A stretch of 64,000 nt of DNA from Verrucomicrobiota bacterium (GCA_022711435.1 JAKLFB010000014.1:62001-126000), one strand, 5' to 3'; positions 1-9,786 are shown, counted from the first letter of the stretch. Notes: generated from the letters alone by a model not told the origin. A program made the numbers and translations.

Positions 1-2352
1 CTGCTGCTGGCCGCGGCCCCGCTGGCCCTGGCCCAGGTGGCGGAGGCCCCCCCCGTCCAGAGGATCCAGATCGAGCAGGTCGGCCCTCCCGCCGCCAGCG
101 AGGACTTGATCCGCGCCAATATCCGCACCCGGGTCGGCGCCCCCTACAGCCGAGCCGCCATCGATTCGGATGTCCGCAGCCTTTACGCCACCGGCTATTT
201 CAGCAATGTCCGCGTCGGCGAGGACCGCTCTTCCCAGGGCGTGAGCCTGACCTACGTCCTGGTGGGGAAGCCAGTCCTGATGGAGATCGAGTTCTCCGGC
301 AACTCGAAATACAGCCGCAAACGCCTGCTGCGCAAGATCACGTCCAAGACCGGCGAGCCGATCGACGAGCGAAAGCTCTTCGCCGACAAGCAGGAGATCC
401 TCAAGCTTTACCAGAAAAAGGGCTACCAGAAGACCCAGGTCGATTACAAGCTCAAGGACATCGACGAGCAGGCCGGCCGGGGCAAGGTCCTCTTCGAGAT
501 CAAGGAAAGCCCGCGCGTCCGCATTAAAGAGGTGAACTTCATCGGCGCCCAGGCCATCTCGGAAAATAAGCTCCGCCGGGTCGTCAAGACCCGCCGCCGC
601 TGGATGCTCTCCTGGATCACCGGCAGCGGGGTGCTCAAGGATGAGCAGCTCGAGGACGACCGGGAAAAGCTCGCCCAGCATTACCGCAGCGAGGGTTACA
701 TCGATTTCTCCCTCGATGACGTCCAGTTCCGCACGGTCGAACCCGGCTGGATCGCCCTGGATTTCCACATCTCCGAAGGGCGGCAGTACAAGGTGGGCGC
801 CGTCGAGTTCAAGGGCAACTCGACCTTTGGCACGGACCAGATCCAGCAGGGGGTTGTGGTCGAGGGGAAAACCATCCAGCCCTTGATGGGCGTGGGCGAA
901 ACATTCACGCCCCGGGGCCTGATCCAGGACGTCGAGGCGATCCAGGACTTCTACGGATCCAAAGGCTACATCGGCCAGGACAACGCCGACCGCATACCCG
1001 TTCGCGCCGTCCGCAACCCCAACGTCGAAACCGGCACGATGGATATCGTCTACCAGGTCGCCGAAGGGGAGCCTTCCTACATCGAGAAGATCGATATCCG
1101 GGGAAACACCAAGACCAAGGACCGCGTGATCCGCCGCGAGCTGTCGGTGATCCCGGGCGAGGTCTTCGACATGACCCGGGCCAAGCGGAGCCGAACCCGG
1201 CTCGAGGGGCTGGGCTATTTCGAGAAGGTCGAGACCCAGGTCGAGCCCACCGACGTGCCCAACCGCAAAAACCTGGTCGTGGGCGTCGAGGAGAAAAACA
1301 CCGGCCGCCTCTATTTCGGCGCCGGCTTCAGCACCATCGACGAAATCGTCGGTTTCGTCGAGCTGTATCAGGGGAATTTCGACCTGTTCCAGCCGCCCGC
1401 CTTCCAGGGCGGCGGGCAGAAGCTGCGTCTGCGCGTCGCGGTCGGCAGCGTGCGGCAGGATTACACGCTGAACTTCGTCGAGCCCTGGTTCCTGGGGCGC
1501 AAGCTGGCGCTTTCGGTGGATGGATTCCATCGCCAGCTGGACTTTCTCAGCCCCAACGACTACTACGAAGAGCGGCAGACGGGCGGCCGGGTCGGGCTCA
1601 AGCGCGCCCTGGGCACCGAGAACCTCATTGGCGGCGTCAGCTACACCTTGCAGAACATCGGCATCGTCGATGTCATCGACGGCGCCCCCCCCTCGATCCA
1701 GGCGGAGGAGGGATATAGCCTCCTGTCCGAAGCCGGAGTCTCGATCGCCTATGACACGCGCAACCACGCCTTGCAGCCCGACCGCGGGCAGCGCACGGAG
1801 CTGACGGCAGACATCGCCGGCGGGCCCCTGGGCGCCGAGAAGGACTTCTACCGATTCGAGCTGCGCAGCACATGGTATTTCCGCGGTTTGGCCGATAAGC
1901 ACATCATCGAGTTGACCGGCGCCGCCGGCGTGGTCGATTCGTACGGCGACAGCGAGACTGTGCCGTTCTACGAGCGCTGGTTCCTGGGCGGCATGTACAC
2001 CCTGCGCGGCTTCGATTACCGCATGGCCGGCTCCGATGACACCTTCGAGGACGGATCCCAGGGCGCCGAGCCCGTGGGCGGCGGCTCCTACTGGTTCGCA
2101 TCGGCCGAATACAGCGTGCCGCTGATTTTTGAACGATTGCGCCTGGCTCTTTTCTATGATATCGGCAATGTCTACCGCAAAGCCTATGAGTTCGATCCGG
2201 GCGAGTACCTCGACAACTGGGGCGTTGGGATCCGCTTCAACTCCCCCTTCGGCCCGCTGCGCTTCGACTACGGCATCCCCATCACCACCGGCCGCCATAC
2301 GGGCGACAGCGGCCAATTCCATTTCGGCGTGGGTTACACTCGTGAATTTTAG
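1..2352 (+). CDS. bamA: Outer membrane protein assembly factor BamA (5' partial)
   Basis: Omp85-family core of the BAM complex, which folds beta-barrel proteins into the outer membrane. The reading frame is open from base 1, so the start codon lies before the window; the first visible codons (LLLAAAPLALAQ) are the end of a signal peptide, so the GTG at 37 is internal. Five POTRA repeats occupy roughly codons 20-430, followed by the C-terminal barrel beginning near nt 1290. The loop-6 signature LRGF is seen near nt 2002-2013 and the protein ends in an aromatic residue (TREF), the usual barrel C-terminal signal. About 783 visible codons is normal for BamA. skp/ompH follows 11 bases later on the same strand, the common bamA-skp order. 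Confidence 0.97.
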   Translation: MLLAAAPLALAQVAEAPPVQRIQIEQVGPPAASEDLIRANIRTRVGAPYSRAAIDSDVRSLYATGYFSNVRVGEDRSSQGVSLTYVLVGKPVLMEIEFSGNSKYSRKRLLRKITSKTGEPIDERKLFADKQEILKLYQKKGYQKTQVDYKLKDIDEQAGRGKVLFEIKESPRVRIKEVNFIGAQAISENKLRRVVKTRRRWMLSWITGSGVLKDEQLEDDREKLAQHYRSEGYIDFSLDDVQFRTVEPGWIALDFHISEGRQYKVGAVEFKGNSTFGTDQIQQGVVVEGKTIQPLMGVGETFTPRGLIQDVEAIQDFYGSKGYIGQDNADRIPVRAVRNPNVETGTMDIVYQVAEGEPSYIEKIDIRGNTKTKDRVIRRELSVIPGEVFDMTRAKRSRTRLEGLGYFEKVETQVEPTDVPNRKNLVVGVEEKNTGRLYFGAGFSTIDEIVGFVELYQGNFDLFQPPAFQGGGQKLRLRVAVGSVRQDYTLNFVEPWFLGRKLALSVDGFHRQLDFLSPNDYYEERQTGGRVGLKRALGTENLIGGVSYTLQNIGIVDVIDGAPPSIQAEEGYSLLSEAGVSIAYDTRNHALQPDRGQRTELTADIAGGPLGAEKDFYRFELRSTWYFRGLADKHIIELTGAAGVVDSYGDSETVPFYERWFLGGMYTLRGFDYRMAGSDDTFEDGSQGAEPVGGGSYWFASAEYSVPLIFERLRLALFYDIGNVYRKAYEFDPGEYLDNWGVGIRFNSPFGPLRFDYGIPITTGRHTGDSGQFHFGVGYTREF

Positions 2353-2363
2353 TCTGTGAATCT

Positions 2364-3020
2364 ATGAAAAAACTACCGATCCTCACCCTTCTGGCCGCGG
2401 TTCTTTGCTGGGGCATGGCCCCTGCCGCCCACGCCCAGCTCAAAATCGGCACGGTCAATCTCGGAAAAATCTTCGACAGCTACTGGAAGCGCAACCAGGC
2501 CGACACCCAGCTCAAGGACCGCCGGACCGAGTTCGAAAAACAGCAGAAAGAGCTCTTCGACGGCTACCAAAAAGCCAACGAGGAGTACCAGAAGCTGCTC
2601 GATAGCGCCAACGACCAGGCCATCTCGACCGAGGAGCGCGACAAGCGCAAGAAGAACGCCGAGGTCAAGCTGCGCGAGATCAAGGAGATGGAGAACCAGA
2701 TCCAGCAGTTCAACCGCACCGCTCAGACCACCCTCGGCGAACAGACCCGCCGCATGCGCGACGCCATCCTCCGCGAAATCCTCGAGGTCGTCGACACCAA
2801 GTCCAAAGCCGGCGGCTACACCCTCGTGCTGGACAGCTCCGCGCGCACGGTCGTCAACACGCCCTTTGTCGCCTACACCAACGGCCAGAACGACCTGAGC
2901 GACGAAGTCATCGCCCAGCTCAACGCCAACGCGCCCGCCGAGTTCTTGAAGCCGGTCGAGGGCGGCACCAGCCTCACGGACACCAACAGCCCCGCAACCC
3001 CAACCCCCGGGACCCGCTGA
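2364..3020 (+). CDS. skp: Periplasmic chaperone Skp/OmpH family
   Basis: Encodes 218 residues with an N-terminal signal peptide (residues 1-24, cleavage after AHA). Residues about 35-140 form the highly charged, helical coiled-coil arms typical of Skp (KQQKELFDGYQKANEEYQK region), flanked by the short strands of the trimerisation body (LKIGTVNLGKIF and YTLVLDSSA). Skp holds unfolded outer-membrane proteins in the periplasm for delivery to BamA, which is encoded directly upstream. The last 30 residues are a Pro/Thr/Asn-rich tail not needed for the fold. No strong Shine-Dalgarno is visible, so translation may be coupled to bamA. A rho-independent terminator lies 30 bases after the stop. Confidence 0.93.
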   Translation: MKKLPILTLLAAVLCWGMAPAAHAQLKIGTVNLGKIFDSYWKRNQADTQLKDRRTEFEKQQKELFDGYQKANEEYQKLLDSANDQAISTEERDKRKKNAEVKLREIKEMENQIQQFNRTAQTTLGEQTRRMRDAILREILEVVDTKSKAGGYTLVLDSSARTVVNTPFVAYTNGQNDLSDEVIAQLNANAPAEFLKPVEGGTSLTDTNSPATPTPGTR

Positions 3021-3049
3021 TCGGCGCGCAGCGCCGGCCTTTTCCCGCC

Positions 3050-3081
3050 AGCCCCGCCCCTCGAAGGGCGGGGCTTTCTTC
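3050..3081 (+). terminator. Intrinsic terminator of bamA-skp
   Basis: Perfect 10-bp stem AGCCCCGCCC (3050-3059) / GGGCGGGGCT (3066-3075) with a 6-base loop, followed by a T-rich stretch (TTCTTCGTT). It lies between skp and the convergent permease gene and can serve skp. Confidence 0.85.
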
Positions 3082-3110
3082 GTTACCGCCTCGCCCCTCC
3101 ATCCGCATCC

Positions 3111-4736
3111 CTACCCGGAAGCGCGGCTTCGGATCTCGTCGGGCAGCCGGCAGGCGGCCTGGAGACCGAAATAGAGGTCGATCGCAATTCCGATCCCGGC
3201 CCAGACCCAGGCGGCCTGGTGCGGTTGTTCGAGGTTCGGCAGGTTGCGGGACAAGGCCGTCGTGCCCCAAATGGCCATGGCGGCGCCGAAGGCCGCCCAC
3301 GGCATGACCAGGATCAGAAAGATGGTCCAGCGGGCTGCCTGCACCCCCGACTTGCGGATCAGGCTCTGCCATAACCCCACCCGGACCAGCACCAGATAAT
3401 CGATAGGCAGCAGGACGATGGCAACCAGGAACGGAGCGAAGCTGTCCCACCAATCCCCTTGATTCCACGTCACACCCGCATCTTCCAAGGCGATAACCAT
3501 GAATACGATATCGAGCGCGAACACCAGCGCCGCCACACGATCGAACTGGCGCCGCAAGGCGCGCCGATGACCTCCGACAATCTCGCTTACCGACAGCGGC
3601 GTTCCCAGAACCAGCGCCAGAAGGCCCGAGTGGCGCGCGTCGGTGAAGCCATGCCCGGCCGCATTCGCGACCTGGATCTTCAAGGTCGCGTGCAAGGCCA
3701 GAACGGCCAGAACGCATACCGGGTAGCTGAGCCAATCCTCTCCCCACTGGGCAAAGCCCGCCAGATAGCCGAGGGCGAGCAATCCCAGCACCAGCCACGG
3801 GATGACGCACGGCCAGCGGTGCCGCTCCTGGAGCCATAGGATGGGGTGGATGTCCAACCAACGCCGGCGCTGGCGGACCCGGCCCTCGGCGGGGCCGAGC
3901 GACCACCGCCGCAAGACGGCACGCCATCTCTGAACGATCCCCCCCTCAGGCCTTTCCTGGAACGAGCGCGGAATCCGGTGCGACGCCAGCGCCAGGAAAA
4001 GCGTCCCGCTGCCAAGGATGGCCGCCACCGACATGAAGAACTGGACCGGCACGGCTGCGCTTTGCATCCCGCTCCGGAAGGCGTAGGCAAAGGCGAACCC
4101 AGGACTCGGAAGCATCAGCGGCCAGAAGTCATCGAAAGCAACCCCCGGCATGGATTCCGCCGCCCACATGAGCAGTATAGGCCATCCCCCTCCGATGAAC
4201 AGAACGCCCGCCAAGGCGCCCGAAGCCGCCCGCCGCTCGACGCGACACCAGGCCGAGACCAGCATCCCGAACGACAGCGAGAAAAAGAGCGTTGCCAGGA
4301 GCAGCAGGGCGACCTGCCCGAAGGTCGCCCCCGAAACGCCGCCCATCAGCAGCGGGACTGCCAGGATCGGAAGCATCGCCACCATCCCGTACGCCGCCGA
4401 CAGCGAGCTGGCCGCCAGCTTGCCTAGGACAATATCGTATCCTCGAAGCGGGGTCAGAAACAGCAGCCCCAAGGTCCCCTCGCGTACTTCTTGGCTCAAG
4501 CTGTCGGAGGTGAGATGAACGCCCGCGGTCAGCGCGTAGAGGAATGCCGCCAGGCTGACCGTATAAAAGAACCGCTGGCTCAAAGCCGATGGGGCCACGC
4601 TTTCCCGCTGCCCAATGATGTAGAAGAACCCGAACAAGATCGTGGCGGTGATCGCCGCGATGAATCGCTGGCGATACAGGCCCGTGCGGCGGGCCGCCAC
4701 CCGCATCTCTCGTCCGGCGATCGGCAGCAGCGTCAT
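3111..4736 (-). CDS. ABC-2 type transporter permease, orphan
   Basis: 541 residues with about twelve hydrophobic segments spread over the whole length (for example residues 27-45, 56-75, 107-133 and near the C-terminus). The first half, with an N-terminal cytosolic GREMRVAARR segment, a first helix, and an EVREGTLGLLFLTPL motif after the second helix, is characteristic of ABC-2/NatB-like permeases. The doubled set of segments suggests two six-helix halves in one chain. No ATP-binding cassette gene is adjacent: upstream on the same strand comes only a non-coding stretch containing the tRNA on the other strand. The ATPase must be encoded elsewhere if this is a working transporter. Substrate unknown. 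Confidence 0.8.
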   Translation of the reverse strand: MTLLPIAGREMRVAARRTGLYRQRFIAAITATILFGFFYIIGQRESVAPSALSQRFFYTVSLAAFLYALTAGVHLTSDSLSQEVREGTLGLLFLTPLRGYDIVLGKLAASSLSAAYGMVAMLPILAVPLLMGGVSGATFGQVALLLLATLFFSLSFGMLVSAWCRVERRAASGALAGVLFIGGGWPILLMWAAESMPGVAFDDFWPLMLPSPGFAFAYAFRSGMQSAAVPVQFFMSVAAILGSGTLFLALASHRIPRSFQERPEGGIVQRWRAVLRRWSLGPAEGRVRQRRRWLDIHPILWLQERHRWPCVIPWLVLGLLALGYLAGFAQWGEDWLSYPVCVLAVLALHATLKIQVANAAGHGFTDARHSGLLALVLGTPLSVSEIVGGHRRALRRQFDRVAALVFALDIVFMVIALEDAGVTWNQGDWWDSFAPFLVAIVLLPIDYLVLVRVGLWQSLIRKSGVQAARWTIFLILVMPWAAFGAAMAIWGTTALSRNLPNLEQPHQAAWVWAGIGIAIDLYFGLQAACRLPDEIRSRASG

Positions 4737-4916
4737 AAAGAAGCCGATTTCCAGGAGATCCTATGAAATCCGCCGCCAGCAGGCAAGCACACCGCCGGCC
4801 ATCCCCTGCCCCCCCCAAGCGCAAGAACGTCTTTCGCTCCATTCGCGAAGCGGTTGGGTGTGAGACAATCTTGAATTTTGTCTTTCGCCCGAAGCCGTCG
4901 CCGCCAAAAAATCCGC

Positions 4917-4944
4917 GTGACATCGGCCGATCGAGCCGTATATT
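4917..4944 (+). promoter_or_regulatory. Sigma-70-like promoter of tRNA-Glu
   Basis: -35 element GTGACA at 4917-4922, 16-base spacer, -10 element TATATT at 4939-4944. The predicted start near 4951 is 8 bases before the mature tRNA, which fits a tRNA transcription unit. Confidence 0.6.
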
Positions 4945-4958
4945 CACCCCTCGCGGAC

Positions 4959-5034
4959 GACCCTATCGTCTAGAGGCCTAGGACACCACCCTTTCACGGT
5001 GGCGGCACGGGTTCGAATCCCGTTAGGGTCGCCA
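4959..5034 (+). tRNA. tRNA-Glu (anticodon UUC)
   Basis: 76 bases with a complete cloverleaf. Acceptor stem GACCCTA/TAGGGTC, D arm with TCTAGAGGC, anticodon stem CCACC/GGTGG around a 7-base loop with anticodon TTC at 4993-4995, T arm containing GGTTCGAATCC, discriminator G at 5031 and an encoded CCA at 5032-5034. The sequence closely follows the bacterial tRNA-Glu pattern. No T-run terminator is visible directly downstream. Confidence 0.96.
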
Positions 5035-5144
5035 ACTTCTTGATTCCCAATAAATTGCAGAAGGCCGTATCACCGGACGCTCCTGGATCCCCGGCCACAG
5101 CACCCGCCATTCGCTCGATCCGCCCGCCCGAGGCTCGAGCCCGA

Positions 5145-5762
5145 TCAACGCCCCAAGCCGACAAAATTCCGGAGAAGCTGAAGACCGATCCGCTGGCTTT
5201 TCTCCGGATGGAACTGCGTGCCGAAGACATTCTCGCGCCAGATCGAGGATGCGAACACGTCTCCGTAATCGGTGCGGGTGGCGACCAGGGCAGGATCGGC
5301 GGGCTGCGGGTAGTAGCTGTGGACGAAATAGACGTAGCTGCCATCGGGCACCCCGCGGTAGAGAGGGCAGCCGGGGCGAACGATCTCGAGCCGGTTCCAG
5401 CCGATCTGAGGGATCTTCAGGGGCGAGGCGGGATGGAAGCGGACGACGCGCCCCTTGAAAATGCCGAGGCCCGAGGCCTGGCTGCCGAACTCGTCGCTGC
5501 CTTCGAACAGCGCCTGGTAGCCGACGCAGATCCCCAGGAATGGGCGTCCGGATCGGATGAACTCGGCGATGGCCGGCAGCAGTTCCTGCCGCGCCAGGGC
5601 CTGGATGCAATCGTCGAACGCGCCGACACCGGGCAGGACCAAAGCCCGGGCCCGGCCGAGGGCCTCGGGGCGCCGCACACGCCCAACATCCGCTCCCACG
5701 TGCTGGAGCGCTTTCTCGACGCTCCGCAGGTTGCCGGATCCATAGTCGATCAGCGCGATCAC
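5145..5762 (-). CDS. hisH: Imidazole glycerol phosphate synthase, glutaminase subunit HisH
   Basis: Class I glutamine amidotransferase that supplies ammonia to HisF in histidine biosynthesis. From the GTG at 5762 the product is 205 residues and begins VIALIDYGSGNLRS, the conserved HisH N-terminus; an upstream in-frame ATG at 5798 would add 12 non-conserved residues, so the GTG is preferred. The nucleophile is Cys79 in GICVGYQ (usually GICLGMQ) and the His/Glu of the triad are His185 and Glu187 in FHPEKSQ. The glycine motif PGVGAF is at 44-49. No hisF or other his gene is in the window, so this is an isolated hisH. It is divergent from the large secreted protein gene starting at 5975. Confidence 0.92.
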   Translation of the reverse strand: MIALIDYGSGNLRSVEKALQHVGADVGRVRRPEALGRARALVLPGVGAFDDCIQALARQELLPAIAEFIRSGRPFLGICVGYQALFEGSDEFGSQASGLGIFKGRVVRFHPASPLKIPQIGWNRLEIVRPGCPLYRGVPDGSYVYFVHSYYPQPADPALVATRTDYGDVFASSIWRENVFGTQFHPEKSQRIGLQLLRNFVGLGR

Positions 5763-5974
5763 GCCGGAAACAATAGAAAGAGACCGGCGCCAATTCAATC
5801 GGAATGGGGCGAGAATTTCCGCGTGACGTCGCGCTTGTGGCGTGGCAGAATTTTGGCGCTGTGGGCCGCAGAGAGCACCGAGTCTCGGTCTTCCATGCGG
5901 AGGCGATCTACCGCCCGACTCTCTCGAGCGATGGCCTCCCGGCCCAGCAAACGATCTGTCGAAGCGAACATGTT

Positions 5975-8689
5975 ATGAAAACCATCGGAAACTGCACATC
6001 GCGATCGCGCCAGGTGGCTTGGTTTGCCGCGTGGCTCCTCATCCTGTCCTGCGGAGGTCTTGCCTGCTTCCAGGCGGCAGCGGCAACGACGTTTTACTCG
6101 AACGACTTCGAGGCCTACACCGGCGCGGCCGCCAGCTTGGACGACGCCGCCGATGCCGACCCGGCGGGCAACGAGTGGAACGTGTCGGACGATACCGCCG
6201 TCTCGCCCAACACGGCGGGCGCGGGAATTCAGCTGATCAATTGGCAAGCCCACGGAGGGAGCCAGGCGCTCCTCTGCCGCAACGGCACGCTGGCCGAAAT
6301 CTACCTGTTCGACGCGCGGAGCGGGTCCCGCTACCAGCTCGACTTTTGGATGTATGTCCACAAAGCGCCCGGCAACCGCGGCTTCCGCATCACGCTGCGC
6401 GGCGAAGGATCGGACCACAACGGCGAGGACTACCTCGCCTACGGCTCGGTCCAATCGACCGCCGCCACCATCCGCTACTACGATGGCGTGGCTGGCACCG
6501 GCGCCTGGAAAACCACCACCGCCACCCATACCGACGACACCTGGCAGCACCACCGGATCGTCATCGATCCCGCCACGCTGCAGATGACGGTGTTCATCGA
6601 CAACATGGACACCCCGGTGATCGAGAACGCCGATCTGGCCCGATGCGAAATCGCCGTTCCCACGGTTCTCCGCCTCCAGCACGAGGGCGATTCCGCGGAT
6701 GACGGCTATTTTATCATCGACGATATTCAGCTCGCAGTCGATGGAGCGATCGATCTGACCACGACGTTCACTGAAGGGTTCGAGGGCTATGCGGCGCGGG
6801 CGGACGAAGCCGATGACGCGGATCCCGCGGGCCCCTGGATCACCACCGAGACCGATGGCACGGGAACCGGCCGGATGCTGGCGCCCAACAAGGTGCAGGT
6901 CGTGGGCCGCGACGTGGTCGCGCCGCACAGCGGCAATCAATGCCTCAAGCTGCAATATGGCCAGCGCGCCGGCGCCACGATCGCCTGGGGCGTGCCTCCC
7001 CAATCGGATGTCGAGATCACCTGGTGGGCCCAGGTGCCCTCCTCCGTCGACGGGCAGACCGCCAATTATCTCCGGATGTCGCTCTATGGCGCGGAGAACA
7101 ACAACACCCTGGGGGGCGATAACGCGTTGCTCGGTTACGGCTCGCGCGACGGCACGATCGGCGACGAGACCTCGCTGACCTACTACATCACCGCCTGGCT
7201 TGATTCGCAGGTCGATTATCTGCCGAGCACGTGGGAGCAGTACCGGCTGACCACCCATACCAGCGCCGGACGCTACTCGATCGTCAAGAACCCCAGCAGC
7301 GCGACTCCCGAGATCATTGTCGATCGCGGGCCTTTCATCGGCACGGCCACCAACTGGGCGCCGGTGATCATGGCGGCCTGGAGCTCATCCAATGGCACCA
7401 ATCATCCGCCCGTCTACATTGACGACATCGAGATCAAGTCCCTGGTGTCCACGGCGGAGCCGCTGAGCAAGCCGTACGACGTCAGCTTCGCAAGCTCCCA
7501 TTTCACGAACGTCACCGTCCTCGAGTTGCCCGGCGTGCCCGTCGGCAAGCCGACGGTGGACCCGCGGGACAACACGACGATCCTCTTTGCGGTCGACGCA
7601 ACCGCCGGGGGGATTTACCGGGCGGACAAGGTGGCCAGCGGGACCTGGCAGGTGGACACAAAGCCGATTGTCACCGGCCTGGATCGCCCCTCGGGCTTGG
7701 CCATCCAGACCAACGGCACCCTCTGGTGGTGCCATGATTTCAACAACGACTACACGCGGTCCGTGGGCCGCCTCCAGGCCCCCTGGGAAAGCAATGCCAT
7801 CGAGACCGTGATCGCCGAGCTCAACGATCCCGTGTTGACCGACCGGGATGACGACAGCATTGACCTGATTATTGCGCCGATGAATTTCACCGGCACCATC
7901 GGGCAGCCGGGCATGATCGTGGTGGCCGACCGCGGATTGGACGGCGATGCCAACAACGCCATCTATGTCATCGATCCATCCACGACCGAGCTCGGGCATA
8001 CCAACTACAGCAACTTCCTGGCTGGCCCCACTCCCACGGCCCTCGGCAGCGGCAACCTCAACAGCATCGCCGCCCTGCCGCAATCCGGCGAGGTGGTCAC
8101 CTTGAGTGAGGAAGGCACGATCGTCGCGACCGATGCCAACGGTTTCTCTCGCTTCATCTACCCGAGCACCCTCTGGCCGCTCGGCGCGACGGCATCGGGC
8201 GCCGCGGTGACCGCGGATCCCACCACGGGCCGGCTCTGGCTCGCCGACGATCTCCTCGATGAGATCTGGTCGGTCGATCCCAGCGGCCTCACGCCGGATG
8301 TGAAGGAGCTGGCGTTCCCACCCAGGAACCCGAAACGCCCGGAGCGGGTCATGGATTTCCATGAATCCAGCCTCGCCTTCTCGCCGGACGGCAAGTTCCT
8401 GGTGGTCACCGACACCAGCACCGTCAACGATGGCGGGCGGATCCTGATCTTCCACAACGAAGCGTCAGCGCTGCCTCCGTTCAAGCTCTCGAGCGTCGTC
8501 AAGACGGAGCAGTCCCTCGATCTGGCGTGGGAGGCCGCCGGCACCGCCAAGTATCGCGTATTCCGATCCGTGGACCTCGGCGCGCCCGGCTCGTTCGTCG
8601 ATATTTCGGGCGAGCTGACGACCCCATCGTTCACGGACACTAACGCGCCCGCCGGGATGGCCTATTACCGAGTCCAGGCGTATCACTAG
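5975..8689 (+). CDS. Secreted multidomain protein: two jelly-roll domains, beta-propeller, Fn3-like end
   Basis: 904 residues from the ATG at 5975, chosen because it directly precedes a signal peptide (MKTIGNC..., hydrophobic core about residues 15-31, cleavage near residue 37). An open frame extends upstream to 5804 but is not protein-like. Two related beta-rich segments follow (about nt 6090-6750 and 6770-7450), each beginning with a F-E-x-Y motif (DFEAYTG, GFEGYAA) and ending with IDD(I/i)-type strands (FIIDDIQL, YIDDIEIKS), as in concanavalin/LamG-like folds. The next part (about nt 7500-8470) looks like an SMP-30/NHL-type beta-propeller (RPSGLAIQTNGTLWW, ADDLLDEIWSVDPSG). The last 65 residues resemble a fibronectin type III module. 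Likely extracellular; ligand and role unknown. Confidence 0.75.
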   Translation: MKTIGNCTSRSRQVAWFAAWLLILSCGGLACFQAAAATTFYSNDFEAYTGAAASLDDAADADPAGNEWNVSDDTAVSPNTAGAGIQLINWQAHGGSQALLCRNGTLAEIYLFDARSGSRYQLDFWMYVHKAPGNRGFRITLRGEGSDHNGEDYLAYGSVQSTAATIRYYDGVAGTGAWKTTTATHTDDTWQHHRIVIDPATLQMTVFIDNMDTPVIENADLARCEIAVPTVLRLQHEGDSADDGYFIIDDIQLAVDGAIDLTTTFTEGFEGYAARADEADDADPAGPWITTETDGTGTGRMLAPNKVQVVGRDVVAPHSGNQCLKLQYGQRAGATIAWGVPPQSDVEITWWAQVPSSVDGQTANYLRMSLYGAENNNTLGGDNALLGYGSRDGTIGDETSLTYYITAWLDSQVDYLPSTWEQYRLTTHTSAGRYSIVKNPSSATPEIIVDRGPFIGTATNWAPVIMAAWSSSNGTNHPPVYIDDIEIKSLVSTAEPLSKPYDVSFASSHFTNVTVLELPGVPVGKPTVDPRDNTTILFAVDATAGGIYRADKVASGTWQVDTKPIVTGLDRPSGLAIQTNGTLWWCHDFNNDYTRSVGRLQAPWESNAIETVIAELNDPVLTDRDDDSIDLIIAPMNFTGTIGQPGMIVVADRGLDGDANNAIYVIDPSTTELGHTNYSNFLAGPTPTALGSGNLNSIAALPQSGEVVTLSEEGTIVATDANGFSRFIYPSTLWPLGATASGAAVTADPTTGRLWLADDLLDEIWSVDPSGLTPDVKELAFPPRNPKRPERVMDFHESSLAFSPDGKFLVVTDTSTVNDGGRILIFHNEASALPPFKLSSVVKTEQSLDLAWEAAGTAKYRVFRSVDLGAPGSFVDISGELTTPSFTDTNAPAGMAYYRVQAYH

Positions 8690-8783
8690 GTATAGTTTGG
8701 CCGGGCGGCGGGGCCGGTTGCAGGCGCCCCGCCGCCCCGGTTGACCGGCCCGCTGCGAGCTCCAATCGCAGCGGCCAGCCTGC

Positions 8784-9614
8784 ATGACTGATGCCATGAA
8801 AATCCGTCGTTCCAACTATTCAGGATTCACTCTGATCGAGCTTCTGGTGGTGATCGCCATCATCGCGATTCTGGCCGGGATGCTGCTGCCCGCGCTCTCG
8901 AAGGCCAAAGCCAAAGCCCAGGCGATCACCTGCATGAACAACCATCGCCAGCTTCTGCTCGCCTGGCGCATGTACGTCGAGGACAGCAACGAGGTGCTGC
9001 CCTTTGTCAAACACGGCCCCTGGGAATGGGTGGGGGGCTGGCTCGATTACAGCGGCAACAACAACGAGAACTGGGATGTCAATGCGAACATCACCAAGAG
9101 CATCATCTGGAAATACTGCGGAAAAAACGCCTCGATCTTCAAGTGCCCCTCCGACCGCAGCGTCGTCAGCGTCCGGGGCCGGGTCCTGCCGCGGGTGCGG
9201 ACCATGTCGATGCTCAACTGGGTGGGCGGCCGGGGTGAAGACCGCCCCATGAACTGGTCCAATAACGAGTATTTCATCTACCGGAAATCGACCGATTTCC
9301 GCGTTCCCGGCCCATCGCGCACGTTCGTCTTCCTGGACGAGCGCGAGGACAGCATCAACGACGGGATGTTCGTCGTCGACATGATGGTGTATCCGAACAC
9401 AACGGAAACGATCGTCGACTTCCCGGCGAGCTACCACGGCGGCTCCGGCGGGTTTTCGTTCGCTGATGGCCATTCGGAGCTGAAGCGCTTCACCAGCCCC
9501 AAGATCCTCGAGAAGCCCCTCATTGGTGTCGTGCGGCCTTACCCGACGCCGCTCAACGGCGTGCTGGACAAGGATGCGCAGTGGATGCAAGAGCGCGCCA
9601 CGCGCCACCTGTAA
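8784..9614 (+). CDS. Type II/IV pseudopilin-like protein with H-x9-DG motif
   Basis: Product of 276 residues from the ATG at 8784 (272 from the ATG at 8796, equally possible). It has the prepilin signature [17 protein letters not shown] near residue 15: a short basic leader, the Gly cleaved by PilD-type peptidase, the +5 Glu and a long hydrophobic helix. The C-terminal half carries HGGSGGFSFADG, the H-x9-DG motif of the pseudopilin-like families massively expanded in Verrucomicrobia, Planctomycetes and Lentisphaerae. Four cysteines are visible, two of them in the soluble domain (KYCGKN and FKCPSDRS). Probably exported and membrane-anchored; precise function unknown. A paralogue lies convergently at 9842-10687. 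Confidence 0.9.
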   Translation: MTDAMKIRRSNYSGFTLIELLVVIAIIAILAGMLLPALSKAKAKAQAITCMNNHRQLLLAWRMYVEDSNEVLPFVKHGPWEWVGGWLDYSGNNNENWDVNANITKSIIWKYCGKNASIFKCPSDRSVVSVRGRVLPRVRTMSMLNWVGGRGEDRPMNWSNNEYFIYRKSTDFRVPGPSRTFVFLDEREDSINDGMFVVDMMVYPNTTETIVDFPASYHGGSGGFSFADGHSELKRFTSPKILEKPLIGVVRPYPTPLNGVLDKDAQWMQERATRHL

Positions 9615-9626
9615 GCCGCCATCGGG

Positions 9627-9700
9627 ACTGCCGCACTCCAAGAACGCTTGGCGCAGCCATGGCTCGATTGAGTGAATGCGCGCCAGCGTCATGGAGTGCG
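9627..9700. repeat. IR-bounded dispersed repeat, copy 1
   Basis: Arms CCGCACTCCA (9631-9640) and TGGAGTGCG (9692-9700) are inverted repeats about 50 bases apart. The same architecture and arm sequence recur at 43332-43410, and a related interior at 33801-33872. This copy sits between two convergent pseudopilin genes, where the arms could form a hairpin. Its interior has diverged from the other two copies. Confidence 0.6.
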
Positions 9701-9786
9701 CAAGCCCCCTTGCGCTTTCCATAACGGAATGAAAGCGCTCGCCTCTCGGTGCGGCGGCCCATCTCCCTGCATCCCCCAGCCCTCTG

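Noticed and set aside
4763..4981. A 72-codon frame with an AGGAGAT Shine-Dalgarno-like sequence upstream.
   Set aside because: It runs through the tRNA promoter and ends inside the tRNA-Glu gene; composition is Pro/Arg/Ser-rich, as expected for chance frames in GC-rich DNA.
5804..5974. A longer start for the large secreted protein (57 more residues).
   Set aside because: The extension would precede a normal signal peptide, which must be N-terminal; it has no conserved features.
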